A stretch of 40,012 bases of DNA, from positions 1 to 40,012 of the forward strand of contig JAFIFN010000021.1 in the NCBI GenBank assembly GCA_020832005.1, read 5' to 3'. Origin of the DNA: Gammaproteobacteria bacterium (lineage in GTDB: Bacteria > Pseudomonadota > Gammaproteobacteria > Steroidobacterales > PWYM01). Shown here in pieces: positions 15,995 through 25,181 of the stretch. The position numbers and the translations under genes were made by a program. The notes below the pieces were generated by a model. The model saw only the letters and a list, made by a program, of their open reading frames with translations, searched no databases and was not told where the DNA came from. How positions within the stretch are numbered: position 1 is the first letter of the stretch; each line of letters opens with the position of its first letter.

Positions 15995-18900
15995 ATGAAA
16001 CACGCCCCCCGCAGGAAGCCGGAAACTCAAGCCCGGTATCCGGGTCTACGCGCCGCGATGGACGGCAACAGCGCCGTGGTGTCGGTGGAGAGCGATGCCA
16101 GCGACGCCGCCGGCGCCTACCCGATCACACCATCGACACAGATGGGCGAGGGCTGGGCCGAGGCCGCCGCCGCCGGCTATCGCAACATCGCCGGCAGACC
16201 GCTGATCTTCATCGAGCCCGAGGGCGAGCACGCCGCCGCCGCAGTGACCGCTGGGTTATCCATGACCGGGCTGCGCTCGGCCAACTTCTCTTCCGGCCAG
16301 GGCGTGGCCTACATGCACGAATCGCTCTACCCGGCGGTGGGCAAGCGCCTGACCTACGTACTCAACATGGGCTGCCGGGCCATGACCAAGGCGACGCTCA
16401 ATGTTCACGCAGGTCACGACGACTACCACTGCGTTGACGACACCGGCTTCTTCCAGGTGTTCGCGCGCGACACCCAGGCCGCGGCCGATCTCAACCTGAT
16501 CGCCCACCGCCTGGCGGAGCTTGCGCTCAACCCAGGCATCGTCGCCCAGGACGGTTTCCTGACCACCCACCTGATCGAGTCGCTGATGCTGCCCGAACGC
16601 GAGCTGGTGGCCGAATACCTGGGCCGGCCAGAAGACATCATCGAGTGCCCGACGCCGGCCCAGCGCCTGTTGTTCGGCGATACCCGCAGGCGCGTGCCTG
16701 AGCTGTGGGACGTGGATAATCCGATCATGTCCGGCGTGGTGCAGAACCAGGACGCCTACATGCAGAGCGTGGCCGCCCAGCGCCCGTTCTTCTTCGACAC
16801 CATTGCGGAACTGGCCGATCAGGCCTTTGCCGAATACGCCGGGCTGACCGGGCGTCGCTACACGCGCGTGGCCGGCTACCGCACCGAGGACGCCGAGTAT
16901 CTGCTGCTGGCCCAGGGCAGCGTGATCCCCACCGCTGAAGCCGTGGCCGATTACCTGCGCGAGACGCGCGGGATCAAGGTCGGCGTGGTCGACCTGGTGA
17001 TGTTCCGGCCGTTTCCGGCCGATCTGATCGGCCAGATGCTGCGCGGTCGTCGCGCCGTGACCGTGCTCGAACGCGTCGACCAGCCGCTGGCGGTCGATCC
17101 ACCGCTGGCGCGGGAGGTCCGTGCGGCGCTCGGCAAGTGCCTTGAAAACGGCCGCGCCGCCGGTCGCCCGATTCACGCCGGTCTGCCGGCCTACGGGCAG
17201 CTTGCCGATCTGCCCGATCTGTACACCGCCTGTTTTGGCCTCGGCAGTCGCGACGTCACGCCAGGTGACCTGATCGGCGCAGTCGAGAACATGCTGCCTG
17301 ACGGCGCCGGGCGGCGCATGTACTACCTGAGCATCGACTTCGTGCGCCGGCAGCCGCTGCATCCCAAGGATCAGATCCGCCAGGAGCGCATGGCGCGCGA
17401 CTTCCCGGGCCTGGCCGACCTCGTGGTCAAGGGCAGCGAGAACCCCAACCTCATGCCCGCCGACTGCGTGACCGTGCGTATGCACTCGATCGGCGGCTGG
17501 GGTGCGATAACAACCGGCAAGCACCTGGCAACCACGCTGTTTGACCTGCTCGGCTGGCACATCAAGGCCAACCCCAAGTACGGCTCGGAGAAGAAAGGCC
17601 AGCCGACCACCTTCTATCTCGCAGTGGCGCCGGAGCGGATCCGGGTCAACGGCGAATACCAGCATGTCGATGTGGTGCTGTCGCCGGACCCGAACGTGTT
17701 CGGCCACAGCAATGCCCTGGCGGGTCTGCGTGAGGGCGGTCTGTTCATCATCCAGTCCGACGCGACAACGCCGGACGCGGTCTGGCAGCGCATCCCCGAG
17801 CGCTACCGGCGCCTGATCGCCGAGCGCAGGATTCGCCTGTGCTTCCTGGACGCCTTCCGCATCGCCCGCGAGGAAGCCACTGACCCGGACCTCCAGTTGC
17901 GCATGCAGGGCATCGCGTTCCAGGGGGGCTTCTTCGCCGCTACCGGTCTGCTGGCCGACCACGGCCTGGATGAAGAGCGCCTGATCGATTCCATGCGCGA
18001 GCGCCTGGAGAAGAAGTTCGGCGCGCGCGGGGCGCGCGTGGTCGAGGACAACCTGCGCGTCATCCGGCGCGGCTTCGACGAGCTGGGCGAGGTCACCGAC
18101 TTCAACCTGCCGGACGAGACTGCGGCGGCCCCGGCCGCGCCGCGCATGCCGGTCACTGTGCGCACGCTGCCGGCCAGCAAGGCACCGGTGAGCGACATTC
18201 AGCGTTTCTGGGCCGATACCGGCAGCCTGTATGCGCGCGGCATGGGCAATGACAACCTGGCCGATCCCTTCATGGCCCTGGGCACGATGCCGGCCTCGAC
18301 CGCTCTGTTCCGCGACATGAGCGGCATCCGCAACGGCCATCCTGCCTGGCTGCCCGAGAACTGCACCGCCTGCGGCAAGTGCTGGACGGTGTGCCCGGAC
18401 ACCGCGATTCCGGGCCTGGTCAACAGTCTGAGCGAAATTCTCAATACCGCGCTTATGCGGGTCAGGAAGGCCGGCTACGTGCCGCGCCGTCTTCCGCAGA
18501 TCATCGGCACGCTCGAGGGCCGGGTGCGCAAGCTGTTCGACGAAGCCGGCGACGGCACGGCCGCGCGCGGCCTGATCTCCGAGGCGATCGAGACGCAGCT
18601 TGCGCAAAGCACTGATGCCGACGAGCGCGCCGAGCTGGAGACCGAATTCGGCTGGCTGGAAAATGCGCTGGGCGATTTCCAGTGGGCGCTCACGCGGCCG
18701 TTCTACACCCAGCGCGAGGGCAAGAACGCCGGCAGCGGCGGCCTGCTCAGCATTACCATCAACCCCGAGACCTGCAAGGGCTGCGGCGAGTGCGTGGCGG
18801 TGTGCGAGGACGGCGCGCTGGAACAGGTGCCGCAGACCGCCGACTCGCTCGACACCCTGCGCCAGCGCTGGGACATCTGGCGCGATCTGCCGAGCACCGA

Positions 18901-20926
18901 CGACGACTTCATCCGCATCGATGATCTGGAGCAGGCGATCGGCGTGCTCGACAACATCCTGCTGAAAAAGGAAATCTACCTGCCGTTTACCAGCGGCGAC
19001 GGCGCCTGCCTTGGCTGCTCGGAAAAGACCGTGGTGCGCCTGTTCACCGCCACCGTCGAGGCGCTGATGCAGCCGCGGGTCAAAGCCTGGGTCGCGCACC
19101 TGGATGATCTGATCGAACGCCTGAGGCAACGCGTGCGCCAGGCCCTGGTCGACGGCCTGGACATCAGCCATCTGGACGATCTGACCGGCAGCGGCGACAG
19201 CCGCCTGAGCGTGACCGAACTGGTCGACAAGGCCAGCCGTGCAGACCCTGCAGCCTCCAGCGTCGATCGCGCCTGGCTGCAGCGTGTCTCGACCCTGATC
19301 CGCGAGCTGGAAGCCCTGCACGAGCGCTACACCGGCGGCACCACCGGCCGCGGCCGAGCTGCCATGGGCGTGCTCAACGCCACCGGCTGCTCCTCGGTCT
19401 GGGGTTCGACCTTCCCGTTCAACCCCTATCCGTTCCCCTGGGCCAACCATCTGTTCCAGGACAGCCCCTCGCTGGCCATGGGCATTTTCGAAGGTCACAT
19501 GACCAAGATGGCGCAAGGCTTTCGCAGCGTGCGTGAAGCCGAGCTCGAGCTGGCCGGCGAACAGGCTTCGGCCCGGGATCGCGCCGCCCTGGAGCACTTT
19601 GATTGGCGGGGCTTCTCCGATCGGGAGTACGCCCTGTGTCCGCCTGTGGTGGTCTTCGGTGGCGACGGCGCCATGTACGACATCGGCTTTCAGAATCTCT
19701 CCCGGGTGCTGATGTCGGGCAAGCCGATCAAGGTGCTGGTGCTCGACACCCAGGTCTACTCCAACACCGGCGGCCAGGCCTGCACCTCGGGCTTCTTCGG
19801 CCAGGTCTCGGACATGGCCGCATACGGTGCCGCAGCGCGGGGCAAGCAGGAGGTGCGCAAGGAACTCGGTCTGCTGGCCATCGCCCACCGAACCAGCTAC
19901 GTCATGCAGAGCACCATTGCCCAGCCCAGTCACATGATCGAAGGCTTTATCGAGGGCCTGGGCAGTCGTACGCCAGCGGTGTTCAACTGCTACACCTCAT
20001 GCCAGCCCGAGCACGGCATCGCCGACGATGCCGGTTATGCCCAGGCGAAGCTGGCGGTCGAATCGCGCGCCTATCCGCTGTTTCGTTACAGCCCCGGCCG
20101 CGGCGTACGCCTGAGCGACGGCCTGGACCTGAGCGGCAACCCGGCACCGGACGCCGACTGGCCGGATTACAAGCTGCGCTACCGCCGTCACGGCGTCGAG
20201 CGCGAACTCGACCTGCCACTGACCTTCGCCGACTTTGCCGCCAGCGAGGGGCGCTTTCGCAAGCATTTCCGCGCCGTGCCGAAGGAGGCCTGGCATGACG
20301 GCATGCTGCCGCTGGCCGACTACCTGAAACTTGGCGACGATGAGCGTGAGGACAAATTCCCGTTCATCTGGCATCTGCTGCCGGACGGCGAGCCGGGCCG
20401 ACTGCTGGTCTCCGACGAGATCGTCAGCTCGTGCGAGGATCGACGCGATTTCTGGCGTCTGCTGCGTGAGCTGGCCGAGCCGGCCGGGTCACCCTCGTCA
20501 GATCGCGAAGCTTTGGTCGAACAGGTCCGTTCCGAACTCATCGGGCGCCTGAGCGAGTCGCTGCTGCGGTTGTCCAGCGAGGACGGCGCGGCGACGACGG
20601 ACGCTGCGGCGACGCAGTCCGCCCGTGCGTCCACCGCGGCGAGCGAAAGGCCGGCAGCGAAAAGCGATGATGCCGACGCCATGGCACCGTGGATCGATAC
20701 CCCGCAATGTTCGGCCTGCGACGAGTGCACGCTGATCAATCCGCGCATATTCACCTACAACAGCGACGGCAAGGCGGTGATCAGGGATCCGAACGGCGGG
20801 CCCTACAGCGACCTGGTCAAGGCCGCCGAGCGATGCAAGGAAGCCATTATCCATCCCGGCCTGCCGCGCGACCGCAGCGCTCCCGGTATCGAGCGCTGGA
20901 TCGCACGCGGCGAGAAGTACAACTGA
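15995..20926 (+). CDS. Giant 2-oxoacid (pyruvate-type):ferredoxin oxidoreductase with fused ferredoxin domain
   Basis: A 1643-residue single-chain TPP oxidoreductase of the NifJ/PFOR family, which usually has about 1170-1230 residues. Domain order is intact: N-terminal pyrimidine domain (AYPITPSTQ about 42-50; probable TPP-activating Glu76; GCRAMTKA), gamma domain (SIGGWGAITTGKHLA about 496; NPKYGSEKKGQPT), two-cluster ferredoxin domain (Cys790/793/796/800 and Cys927/930/933/937), and TPP/cluster domain (Cys1005, Cys1008, Cys1132, Cys1336; FGGDGAMYDIGFQ; QVYSNTGGQA). Extra length sits between the two ferredoxin motifs, between Cys1008 and Cys1132 (a helical stretch), and at the C-terminus, where Cys1572/1575/1578 and Cys1614 form a one-cluster ferredoxin-like module after an Ala/Ser linker. 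It should oxidise a 2-oxoacid with CoA to acyl-CoA, CO2 and reduced ferredoxin, or run in reverse. Pyruvate is likely but not proven. AGGA precedes the ATG by 7 nt. Confidence 0.9.
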   Translation: MKHAPRRKPETQARYPGLRAAMDGNSAVVSVESDASDAAGAYPITPSTQMGEGWAEAAAAGYRNIAGRPLIFIEPEGEHAAAAVTAGLSMTGLRSANFSSGQGVAYMHESLYPAVGKRLTYVLNMGCRAMTKATLNVHAGHDDYHCVDDTGFFQVFARDTQAAADLNLIAHRLAELALNPGIVAQDGFLTTHLIESLMLPERELVAEYLGRPEDIIECPTPAQRLLFGDTRRRVPELWDVDNPIMSGVVQNQDAYMQSVAAQRPFFFDTIAELADQAFAEYAGLTGRRYTRVAGYRTEDAEYLLLAQGSVIPTAEAVADYLRETRGIKVGVVDLVMFRPFPADLIGQMLRGRRAVTVLERVDQPLAVDPPLAREVRAALGKCLENGRAAGRPIHAGLPAYGQLADLPDLYTACFGLGSRDVTPGDLIGAVENMLPDGAGRRMYYLSIDFVRRQPLHPKDQIRQERMARDFPGLADLVVKGSENPNLMPADCVTVRMHSIGGWGAITTGKHLATTLFDLLGWHIKANPKYGSEKKGQPTTFYLAVAPERIRVNGEYQHVDVVLSPDPNVFGHSNALAGLREGGLFIIQSDATTPDAVWQRIPERYRRLIAERRIRLCFLDAFRIAREEATDPDLQLRMQGIAFQGGFFAATGLLADHGLDEERLIDSMRERLEKKFGARGARVVEDNLRVIRRGFDELGEVTDFNLPDETAAAPAAPRMPVTVRTLPASKAPVSDIQRFWADTGSLYARGMGNDNLADPFMALGTMPASTALFRDMSGIRNGHPAWLPENCTACGKCWTVCPDTAIPGLVNSLSEILNTALMRVRKAGYVPRRLPQIIGTLEGRVRKLFDEAGDGTAARGLISEAIETQLAQSTDADERAELETEFGWLENALGDFQWALTRPFYTQREGKNAGSGGLLSITINPETCKGCGECVAVCEDGALEQVPQTADSLDTLRQRWDIWRDLPSTDDDFIRIDDLEQAIGVLDNILLKKEIYLPFTSGDGACLGCSEKTVVRLFTATVEALMQPRVKAWVAHLDDLIERLRQRVRQALVDGLDISHLDDLTGSGDSRLSVTELVDKASRADPAASSVDRAWLQRVSTLIRELEALHERYTGGTTGRGRAAMGVLNATGCSSVWGSTFPFNPYPFPWANHLFQDSPSLAMGIFEGHMTKMAQGFRSVREAELELAGEQASARDRAALEHFDWRGFSDREYALCPPVVVFGGDGAMYDIGFQNLSRVLMSGKPIKVLVLDTQVYSNTGGQACTSGFFGQVSDMAAYGAAARGKQEVRKELGLLAIAHRTSYVMQSTIAQPSHMIEGFIEGLGSRTPAVFNCYTSCQPEHGIADDAGYAQAKLAVESRAYPLFRYSPGRGVRLSDGLDLSGNPAPDADWPDYKLRYRRHGVERELDLPLTFADFAASEGRFRKHFRAVPKEAWHDGMLPLADYLKLGDDEREDKFPFIWHLLPDGEPGRLLVSDEIVSSCEDRRDFWRLLRELAEPAGSPSSDREALVEQVRSELIGRLSESLLRLSSEDGAATTDAAATQSARASTAASERPAAKSDDADAMAPWIDTPQCSACDECTLINPRIFTYNSDGKAVIRDPNGGPYSDLVKAAERCKEAIIHPGLPRDRSAPGIERWIARGEKYN

Positions 20927-20929
20927 GGA

Positions 20930-22285
20930 ATGCGCGTGTTCGGACGGCGGCCAGCATTTTCCGGAGGCATCAGGCTGCCGGCGCATCAGCGCCGGGAAGC
21001 CGAGGCGACGATCAGGCAGCTGCCCTTCGCGCCGCGCCTGCTTCTGCCGCTCCGCCAGCATGCGGGTGCCGCAAGCACAGCCGTGGTACGTGCCGGCGAC
21101 GAGGTGTTTCGCGGCCAGCTGCTGGCACGGGCCGACAACGACAGCGCCGTCCCGCTGCACGCCCCAGCCACCGGGCACGTGCTGCGCATCACCGAACAGC
21201 CCGACGCACTGGCCGGTACCGTGCAGGTGATCGAACTGGCCGCGCTGGCGGGTGACACCCAGGAATACACCGGCGGCGAGAGCCATGATCCGGATCGGTG
21301 CAGCGCCGATGAACTGCTGGCTGCGATCCACGAGGCCGGCATCGTCGGTCTTGGCGGCGAGGCCGGATCCACTCATCGGCGCCTGGTCCACGCCCGCGAA
21401 CGCGCAGTCCGCGTACTGGTGATCAACGGTATCGAGGGCGAACCCGGCTTCAGTCGCGTACCTGCGATGCTGGCCCGGCACGGCGCCGATGTGCTGGCCG
21501 GCCTGCGTTGCCTGCGCAAGGTACTGGGCGTGGAGCGGGCCGTGCTGGCGGTCGAGACACCCGACGGCGCAGCGGCGCGAAACCTGCTGGAGGCGGCGCC
21601 GGGCGGAACGCTGCCGGCTCTGCGCGTCCTGCCGCCGCGCTACCCCCAGGGTGCGGCCGGACTGCTGGTGCGCACCCTGGCGGGCGGCGCTGTCGATGGT
21701 CACCCGGCGTTCGCCGCCGACGAGGCGGTGGTGTTCAGCCTGGCGACCGTGGCCGAGGTCGGCCGCATGCTGAGCGGCGGTCTGGCCATGACCGACCAGG
21801 TCATCACCCTCGCCGGCGAGGGCTTACGCGAGCCCGGCAATTACCGCGTGCCGCTGGGCACGCCGGTCGGCTTCGCGCTGGAACAGGCCGGAATGCGGCC
21901 CGAACCGGACCGGGTGCTGGCCGGCGGACCGATGCGCGGCCAGGCGCTGGCCGCGCTGGACAGGCCCATCGTCAAGGGCGCGACCGGCTTCGTCGCCGTG
22001 GCGGCAGGCGAAACTGCCGACGTGCCGGCGTCGATGCCCTGCATCCGCTGCGGCGAATGCGTGGCTGCGTGTCCGCTCGAGCTGCATCCGGCCGAACTGG
22101 GCTTTCTGGCGCGCAGGGATGAATGGCAGGCCATGGTCGAGGATTTCCACCTCGACCGCTGCTTTGAATGCGGCTGCTGCGCCTACGTCTGCCCCTCCCA
22201 CATTCCGCTGGTGCAGATGTTTCGCACCGCCAAGGCGCAGTGGCGCCGGGCCCAGGCGCGCCCGGCCGTGGAGGCCGCGACATGA
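20930..22285 (+). CDS. rnfC: Rnf complex subunit C, with altered NADH/FMN loop
   Basis: A 451-residue RnfC starting 3 bp after the oxidoreductase stop. The barrel-sandwich N-terminal domain, RYPQGA (237-242), LAGEGLREPGNYRVPLGTPV (294-313), AGGPMRG, and two ferredoxin clusters (Cys371/374/377/381 and Cys411/414/417/421) are all present. The NADH/FMN site is not canonical. Where RnfC and NuoF usually read GxGGAGFPT, this protein has GLGGEAGSTHR (140-150), and the second FMN segment reads NGIEGEPGFSR instead of NGAECEPYIT. The subunit may therefore handle a different donor, or lack direct NADH exchange. The stop overlaps the rnfD start. Confidence 0.92.
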   Translation: MRVFGRRPAFSGGIRLPAHQRREAEATIRQLPFAPRLLLPLRQHAGAASTAVVRAGDEVFRGQLLARADNDSAVPLHAPATGHVLRITEQPDALAGTVQVIELAALAGDTQEYTGGESHDPDRCSADELLAAIHEAGIVGLGGEAGSTHRRLVHARERAVRVLVINGIEGEPGFSRVPAMLARHGADVLAGLRCLRKVLGVERAVLAVETPDGAAARNLLEAAPGGTLPALRVLPPRYPQGAAGLLVRTLAGGAVDGHPAFAADEAVVFSLATVAEVGRMLSGGLAMTDQVITLAGEGLREPGNYRVPLGTPVGFALEQAGMRPEPDRVLAGGPMRGQALAALDRPIVKGATGFVAVAAGETADVPASMPCIRCGECVAACPLELHPAELGFLARRDEWQAMVEDFHLDRCFECGCCAYVCPSHIPLVQMFRTAKAQWRRAQARPAVEAAT

Positions 22286-23295
22286 TGCCGGCCTCCCGTC
22301 GGCTGCGCCTGGTTGCCGCACCGCACCTGCACGGCGGCCGTGCGGTGCCGCGGCTGATGCTGCACAGCGTGATTGCCCTGCTGCCGGTGACGGTGTTCGC
22401 CGTCGTCGTGTTCGGTCTGGCCGCGTTAGCGACGATTGTCGTGGCCATCCTCGCCTGCCTGCTCGCCGAGCGCGCCTTTGCGCCGCCTTCGGCCCTGGGC
22501 GATGGCTCGGCCATGCTGACCGGACTGCTGCTGGGTCTGAGCCTGCCGCCGGCGCTGCCGCTGTGGATGGTTGCGCTCGGCGGTTTCCTGGCCATCGGGG
22601 TCGGCAAGCACCTGTTCGGCGGTCTGGGCGCGCCCGTCTTCCATCCCGTGCTGGTCGGGCGCGTGTTCCTGCAGGCGGCGTTTCCCGCGGCCATGGCGCA
22701 GGCCTGGGTGGCGCCGCTGACCGGCGCGCGCGCCACCGAACTGCCGGCCACCAGCCTGGCGCTGCCGTTCATGTCGCCGGCCGCGCCTTACGACGGCCTG
22801 AGCGGAGCGACGCCGCTGACTGCGGTCAAGGCAGGCGACACGGGCGCGCCGCTGGCGGACCTGTGGCTGGGCACCGTGGCCGGTTCGGTCGGCGAGACCA
22901 GCGCCCTGCTGCTGCTGCTCGGCGGGATTTACCTGGTGGCGATGCGGGTGATCGACTGGCGAATTCCGGTGGCGCTGCTGGCGACCGTCGCCGTGCTCGG
23001 CGCGGCCCTGCACGGGCTCGACGCCGAACGCCACCCGGCGATGCTCACCACGCTGGGCAGTGGCGGCCTGATGCTGGGGGCCTGGTTCCTGGCCAGTGAC
23101 CCGAGCGTCTCGCCAATGACCCGGCGCGGCGCCTGGATCTACGGGCTGGCCATCGGCGCGCTGGTGGTGGTGATTCGCCAGTACAGCGGCCAGGCCGAGG
23201 GCGTGATGTATGCGCTGCTGCTGGGCAGCGCGCTGACGCCGCATATCGATCGCTGGACCCGGCCGCAGCCACTGCCTGAAGGAGCTGAACGATGA
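22282..23295 (+). CDS. rnfD: Rnf complex subunit D
   Basis: A 337-residue NqrB/RnfD-family membrane protein with about ten hydrophobic helices. The covalent FMN attachment site is SGAT (residues 174-177, FMN expected on Thr177) in DGLSGATPL. Other family stretches are GDGSAMLTGLLLGLSLPP, GKHLFGGLGAPVFHPVLVGR and FLASDPSVSP. The ATG at 22282 overlaps the rnfC stop; readings from further upstream lie inside rnfC. It is one of the ion-translocating membrane subunits. Confidence 0.95.
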   Translation: MMPASRRLRLVAAPHLHGGRAVPRLMLHSVIALLPVTVFAVVVFGLAALATIVVAILACLLAERAFAPPSALGDGSAMLTGLLLGLSLPPALPLWMVALGGFLAIGVGKHLFGGLGAPVFHPVLVGRVFLQAAFPAAMAQAWVAPLTGARATELPATSLALPFMSPAAPYDGLSGATPLTAVKAGDTGAPLADLWLGTVAGSVGETSALLLLLGGIYLVAMRVIDWRIPVALLATVAVLGAALHGLDAERHPAMLTTLGSGGLMLGAWFLASDPSVSPMTRRGAWIYGLAIGALVVVIRQYSGQAEGVMYALLLGSALTPHIDRWTRPQPLPEGAER

Positions 23296-23963
23296 CAGAC
23301 GGGAACGGCCGCGGCGGCATCGGGTCGGTCCTGCGCGTGCAGGCGGTGCTGGTGGCCATTGCCCTGGTTGCGGGGCTGACCATCGCGACGGTGCACGAAT
23401 GGACGCGGCCCATGGTCATGGAACAGCGCGGCGGCCTGTTCGGCGATGCCGCCCTGGAAGTGCTGCCGGACGCCGTGAATTACCGCATCTATACGCGCGG
23501 CGCCGACGGCCGCCCGCGGCTGCTCGGCGACGGTGACAGCCCCGAACTGTTCATAGGTCTGGACGCACGAGGCCGGACCGTGGGCGCGGCCATCGTCGGC
23601 AGCGGCATGGGCTATGCCGATGTCATCCAGCTGGTGTTCGGTCTCGATCTGATTGCAGGGCGCCTGACCGGCATGCGCGTGGTCGCTTCGCGCGAGACCC
23701 CGGGGCTGGGTTCGGTCATCGTCGACGATATGGACTGGGTCGACAGCTTCGGTCGAATCGAGCTGCAGTTCGACGGGCAGCGGCAGCTGCAACCTTTGAG
23801 AGTGCGCGACGGCGCCCGCCATGAACAGGGCGAGGTCGATGCGATCAGCGGAGCGACGGTGTCGGTGTACGCGGTGACGCAGATCATCAATCGCAGCCTG
23901 GCCGAATGGCTGCCCATCCTGCGCGAGGAGTTCGCCGAACTGACCGGAGGTCGACGTGAGTGA
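23292..23963 (+). CDS. rnfG: Rnf complex subunit G
   Basis: A 223-residue NqrC/RnfG-family protein: one N-terminal membrane helix (about 15-35) followed by a periplasmic FMN-binding domain. The covalent flavin site is SGAT at 186-189 in DAISGATVS. The upstream RETPGLGS motif is also conserved. It overlaps rnfD by 4 bp and rnfE by 8 bp. Confidence 0.95.
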   Translation: MTDGNGRGGIGSVLRVQAVLVAIALVAGLTIATVHEWTRPMVMEQRGGLFGDAALEVLPDAVNYRIYTRGADGRPRLLGDGDSPELFIGLDARGRTVGAAIVGSGMGYADVIQLVFGLDLIAGRLTGMRVVASRETPGLGSVIVDDMDWVDSFGRIELQFDGQRQLQPLRVRDGARHEQGEVDAISGATVSVYAVTQIINRSLAEWLPILREEFAELTGGRRE

Positions 23964-24597
23964 TTCGGCCACTGTGAGCGAGCGCGAAAATGGTCTGCAG
24001 CGTTTCCGCGCCGGACTGTGGCGTGAGAACCCGATCCTGATCCAGGCACTGGGCATGTGCCCGACCCTGGCGGTCAGCAACACCGCCATCAACGCCCTGA
24101 CCATGAGCCTGGCCACGGCTTCGGTGCTGCTGGCCTCGGCAATCGTCATTTCCACGCTGCGCGGCATCATTCCGCCGCAGGTGCGGCTGGCCTGTTTCGT
24201 GCTGGTGATTGCCACCTTCGTCACACTCACCGATATGCTGATCGAGGCCTTTGCGCTCGACCTGCACCGCGCCCTGGGCGCCTTCCTGCCGCTGATCGTC
24301 GTCAACTGCATGATCTTGAGCCGCATCGAGATCATGGCCTCGCGCCAGCCGGCCTCGGTGGCCGCGCTCGATGCGCTCGGCATGGGCGGCGGCTTCATGA
24401 TCGGGCTGATCACCCTGGGCAGCCTGCGCGAGGTACTCGGCCGCGGCACGCTGCTGGATGCCCGCGTGATGCCGGCGGACTTCGAACCCTGGCAGGTGAT
24501 GCAGCTGCCCGGCGGCGGATTTTTCACCCTGGCCGCGCTGGTCATCGGTTTCTATCTGTTCGACCGGCGCTGGCGTCGGCAGGAGGTCGGCGCATGA
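23956..24597 (+). CDS. rnfE: Rnf complex subunit E
   Basis: A 213-residue NqrD/RnfE-family membrane protein from GTG at 23956 with GGAGG upstream. Six hydrophobic helices are visible. The conserved half-sites LGMCPTLAVS (Cys35) and VVNCMIL (Cys118) supply two of the four ligands expected for the intramembrane [2Fe-2S] cluster shared with RnfA. It overlaps rnfA by 4 bp. Confidence 0.95.
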   Translation: MSDSATVSERENGLQRFRAGLWRENPILIQALGMCPTLAVSNTAINALTMSLATASVLLASAIVISTLRGIIPPQVRLACFVLVIATFVTLTDMLIEAFALDLHRALGAFLPLIVVNCMILSRIEIMASRQPASVAALDALGMGGGFMIGLITLGSLREVLGRGTLLDARVMPADFEPWQVMQLPGGGFFTLAALVIGFYLFDRRWRRQEVGA

Positions 24598-25181
24598 TCG
24601 ATGCCGAACTGTGGGCGCTGTTTCTCAACGCCACGCTGGTCAACAACTTCGTATTGGCCTATTTCCTCGGCATCTGCCCTTTCCTGGGCGTATCGGCGCG
24701 CCTGGAAAGCGCCGGACGCATGGGGCTGGCGGTGACCTTCGTGATGCTGGTCGCTTCGATCTGCGCATTCGCCATCAACCGCCTGCTGGGCATGATCGGT
24801 GCCGAATACCTGTCGCTGATCAGCTACATCGTCGTGATCGCCTCGGCCGTGCAACTGGTCGAGATGTTCGTGCGCAAGACCAGCCCGGCTTTGTTCAAGA
24901 CGCTCGGCATTTTTCTGCCGCTGATCACCACCAACTGCGCCATTCTCGCCGTGGCGCTGTTCCAGACCCGGCGCGAATACGGTCTGCTCGAAGGTCTGGT
25001 GTTCGCCTTCGGCGCCGGCATGGGCTTTACCCTGGCACTGGTGCTGATGGCTGGCATCCGCGAGCGTCTGCGCCTGGTCGACGTGCCCGACATGGCCCAG
25101 GGCATGGCGATCACCCTGGTGCTGGCCGGCATCCTGTCGCTGGCCTTCATGGGTTTTGCCGGCATCGGGGTGGCGACATGA
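24594..25181 (+). CDS. rnfA: Rnf complex subunit A
   Basis: A 195-residue NqrE/RnfA-family membrane protein with six helices and inverted topology relative to RnfE. LGICPFLGVS (Cys28) and TTNCAIL (Cys115) are the cluster half-sites. The ATG at 24594 overlaps the rnfE stop; longer readings begin inside rnfE. The gene order rnfB-(PFOR)-CDGEA puts rnfA last, unlike the rnfABCDGE order common in Gammaproteobacteria and like the BCDGEA order known from Bacteroidetes and Chlorobi. Confidence 0.95.
   Translation: MIDAELWALFLNATLVNNFVLAYFLGICPFLGVSARLESAGRMGLAVTFVMLVASICAFAINRLLGMIGAEYLSLISYIVVIASAVQLVEMFVRKTSPALFKTLGIFLPLITTNCAILAVALFQTRREYGLLEGLVFAFGAGMGFTLALVLMAGIRERLRLVDVPDMAQGMAITLVLAGILSLAFMGFAGIGVAT

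Noticed and set aside
16256-19933. A 1225-codon open frame on the minus strand opposite the oxidoreductase gene
   Set aside because: It is the mirror of a high-GC gene with strong codon bias; its translation is rich in His, Gln, Arg and Gly with no domain, while the plus strand is a clear PFOR.
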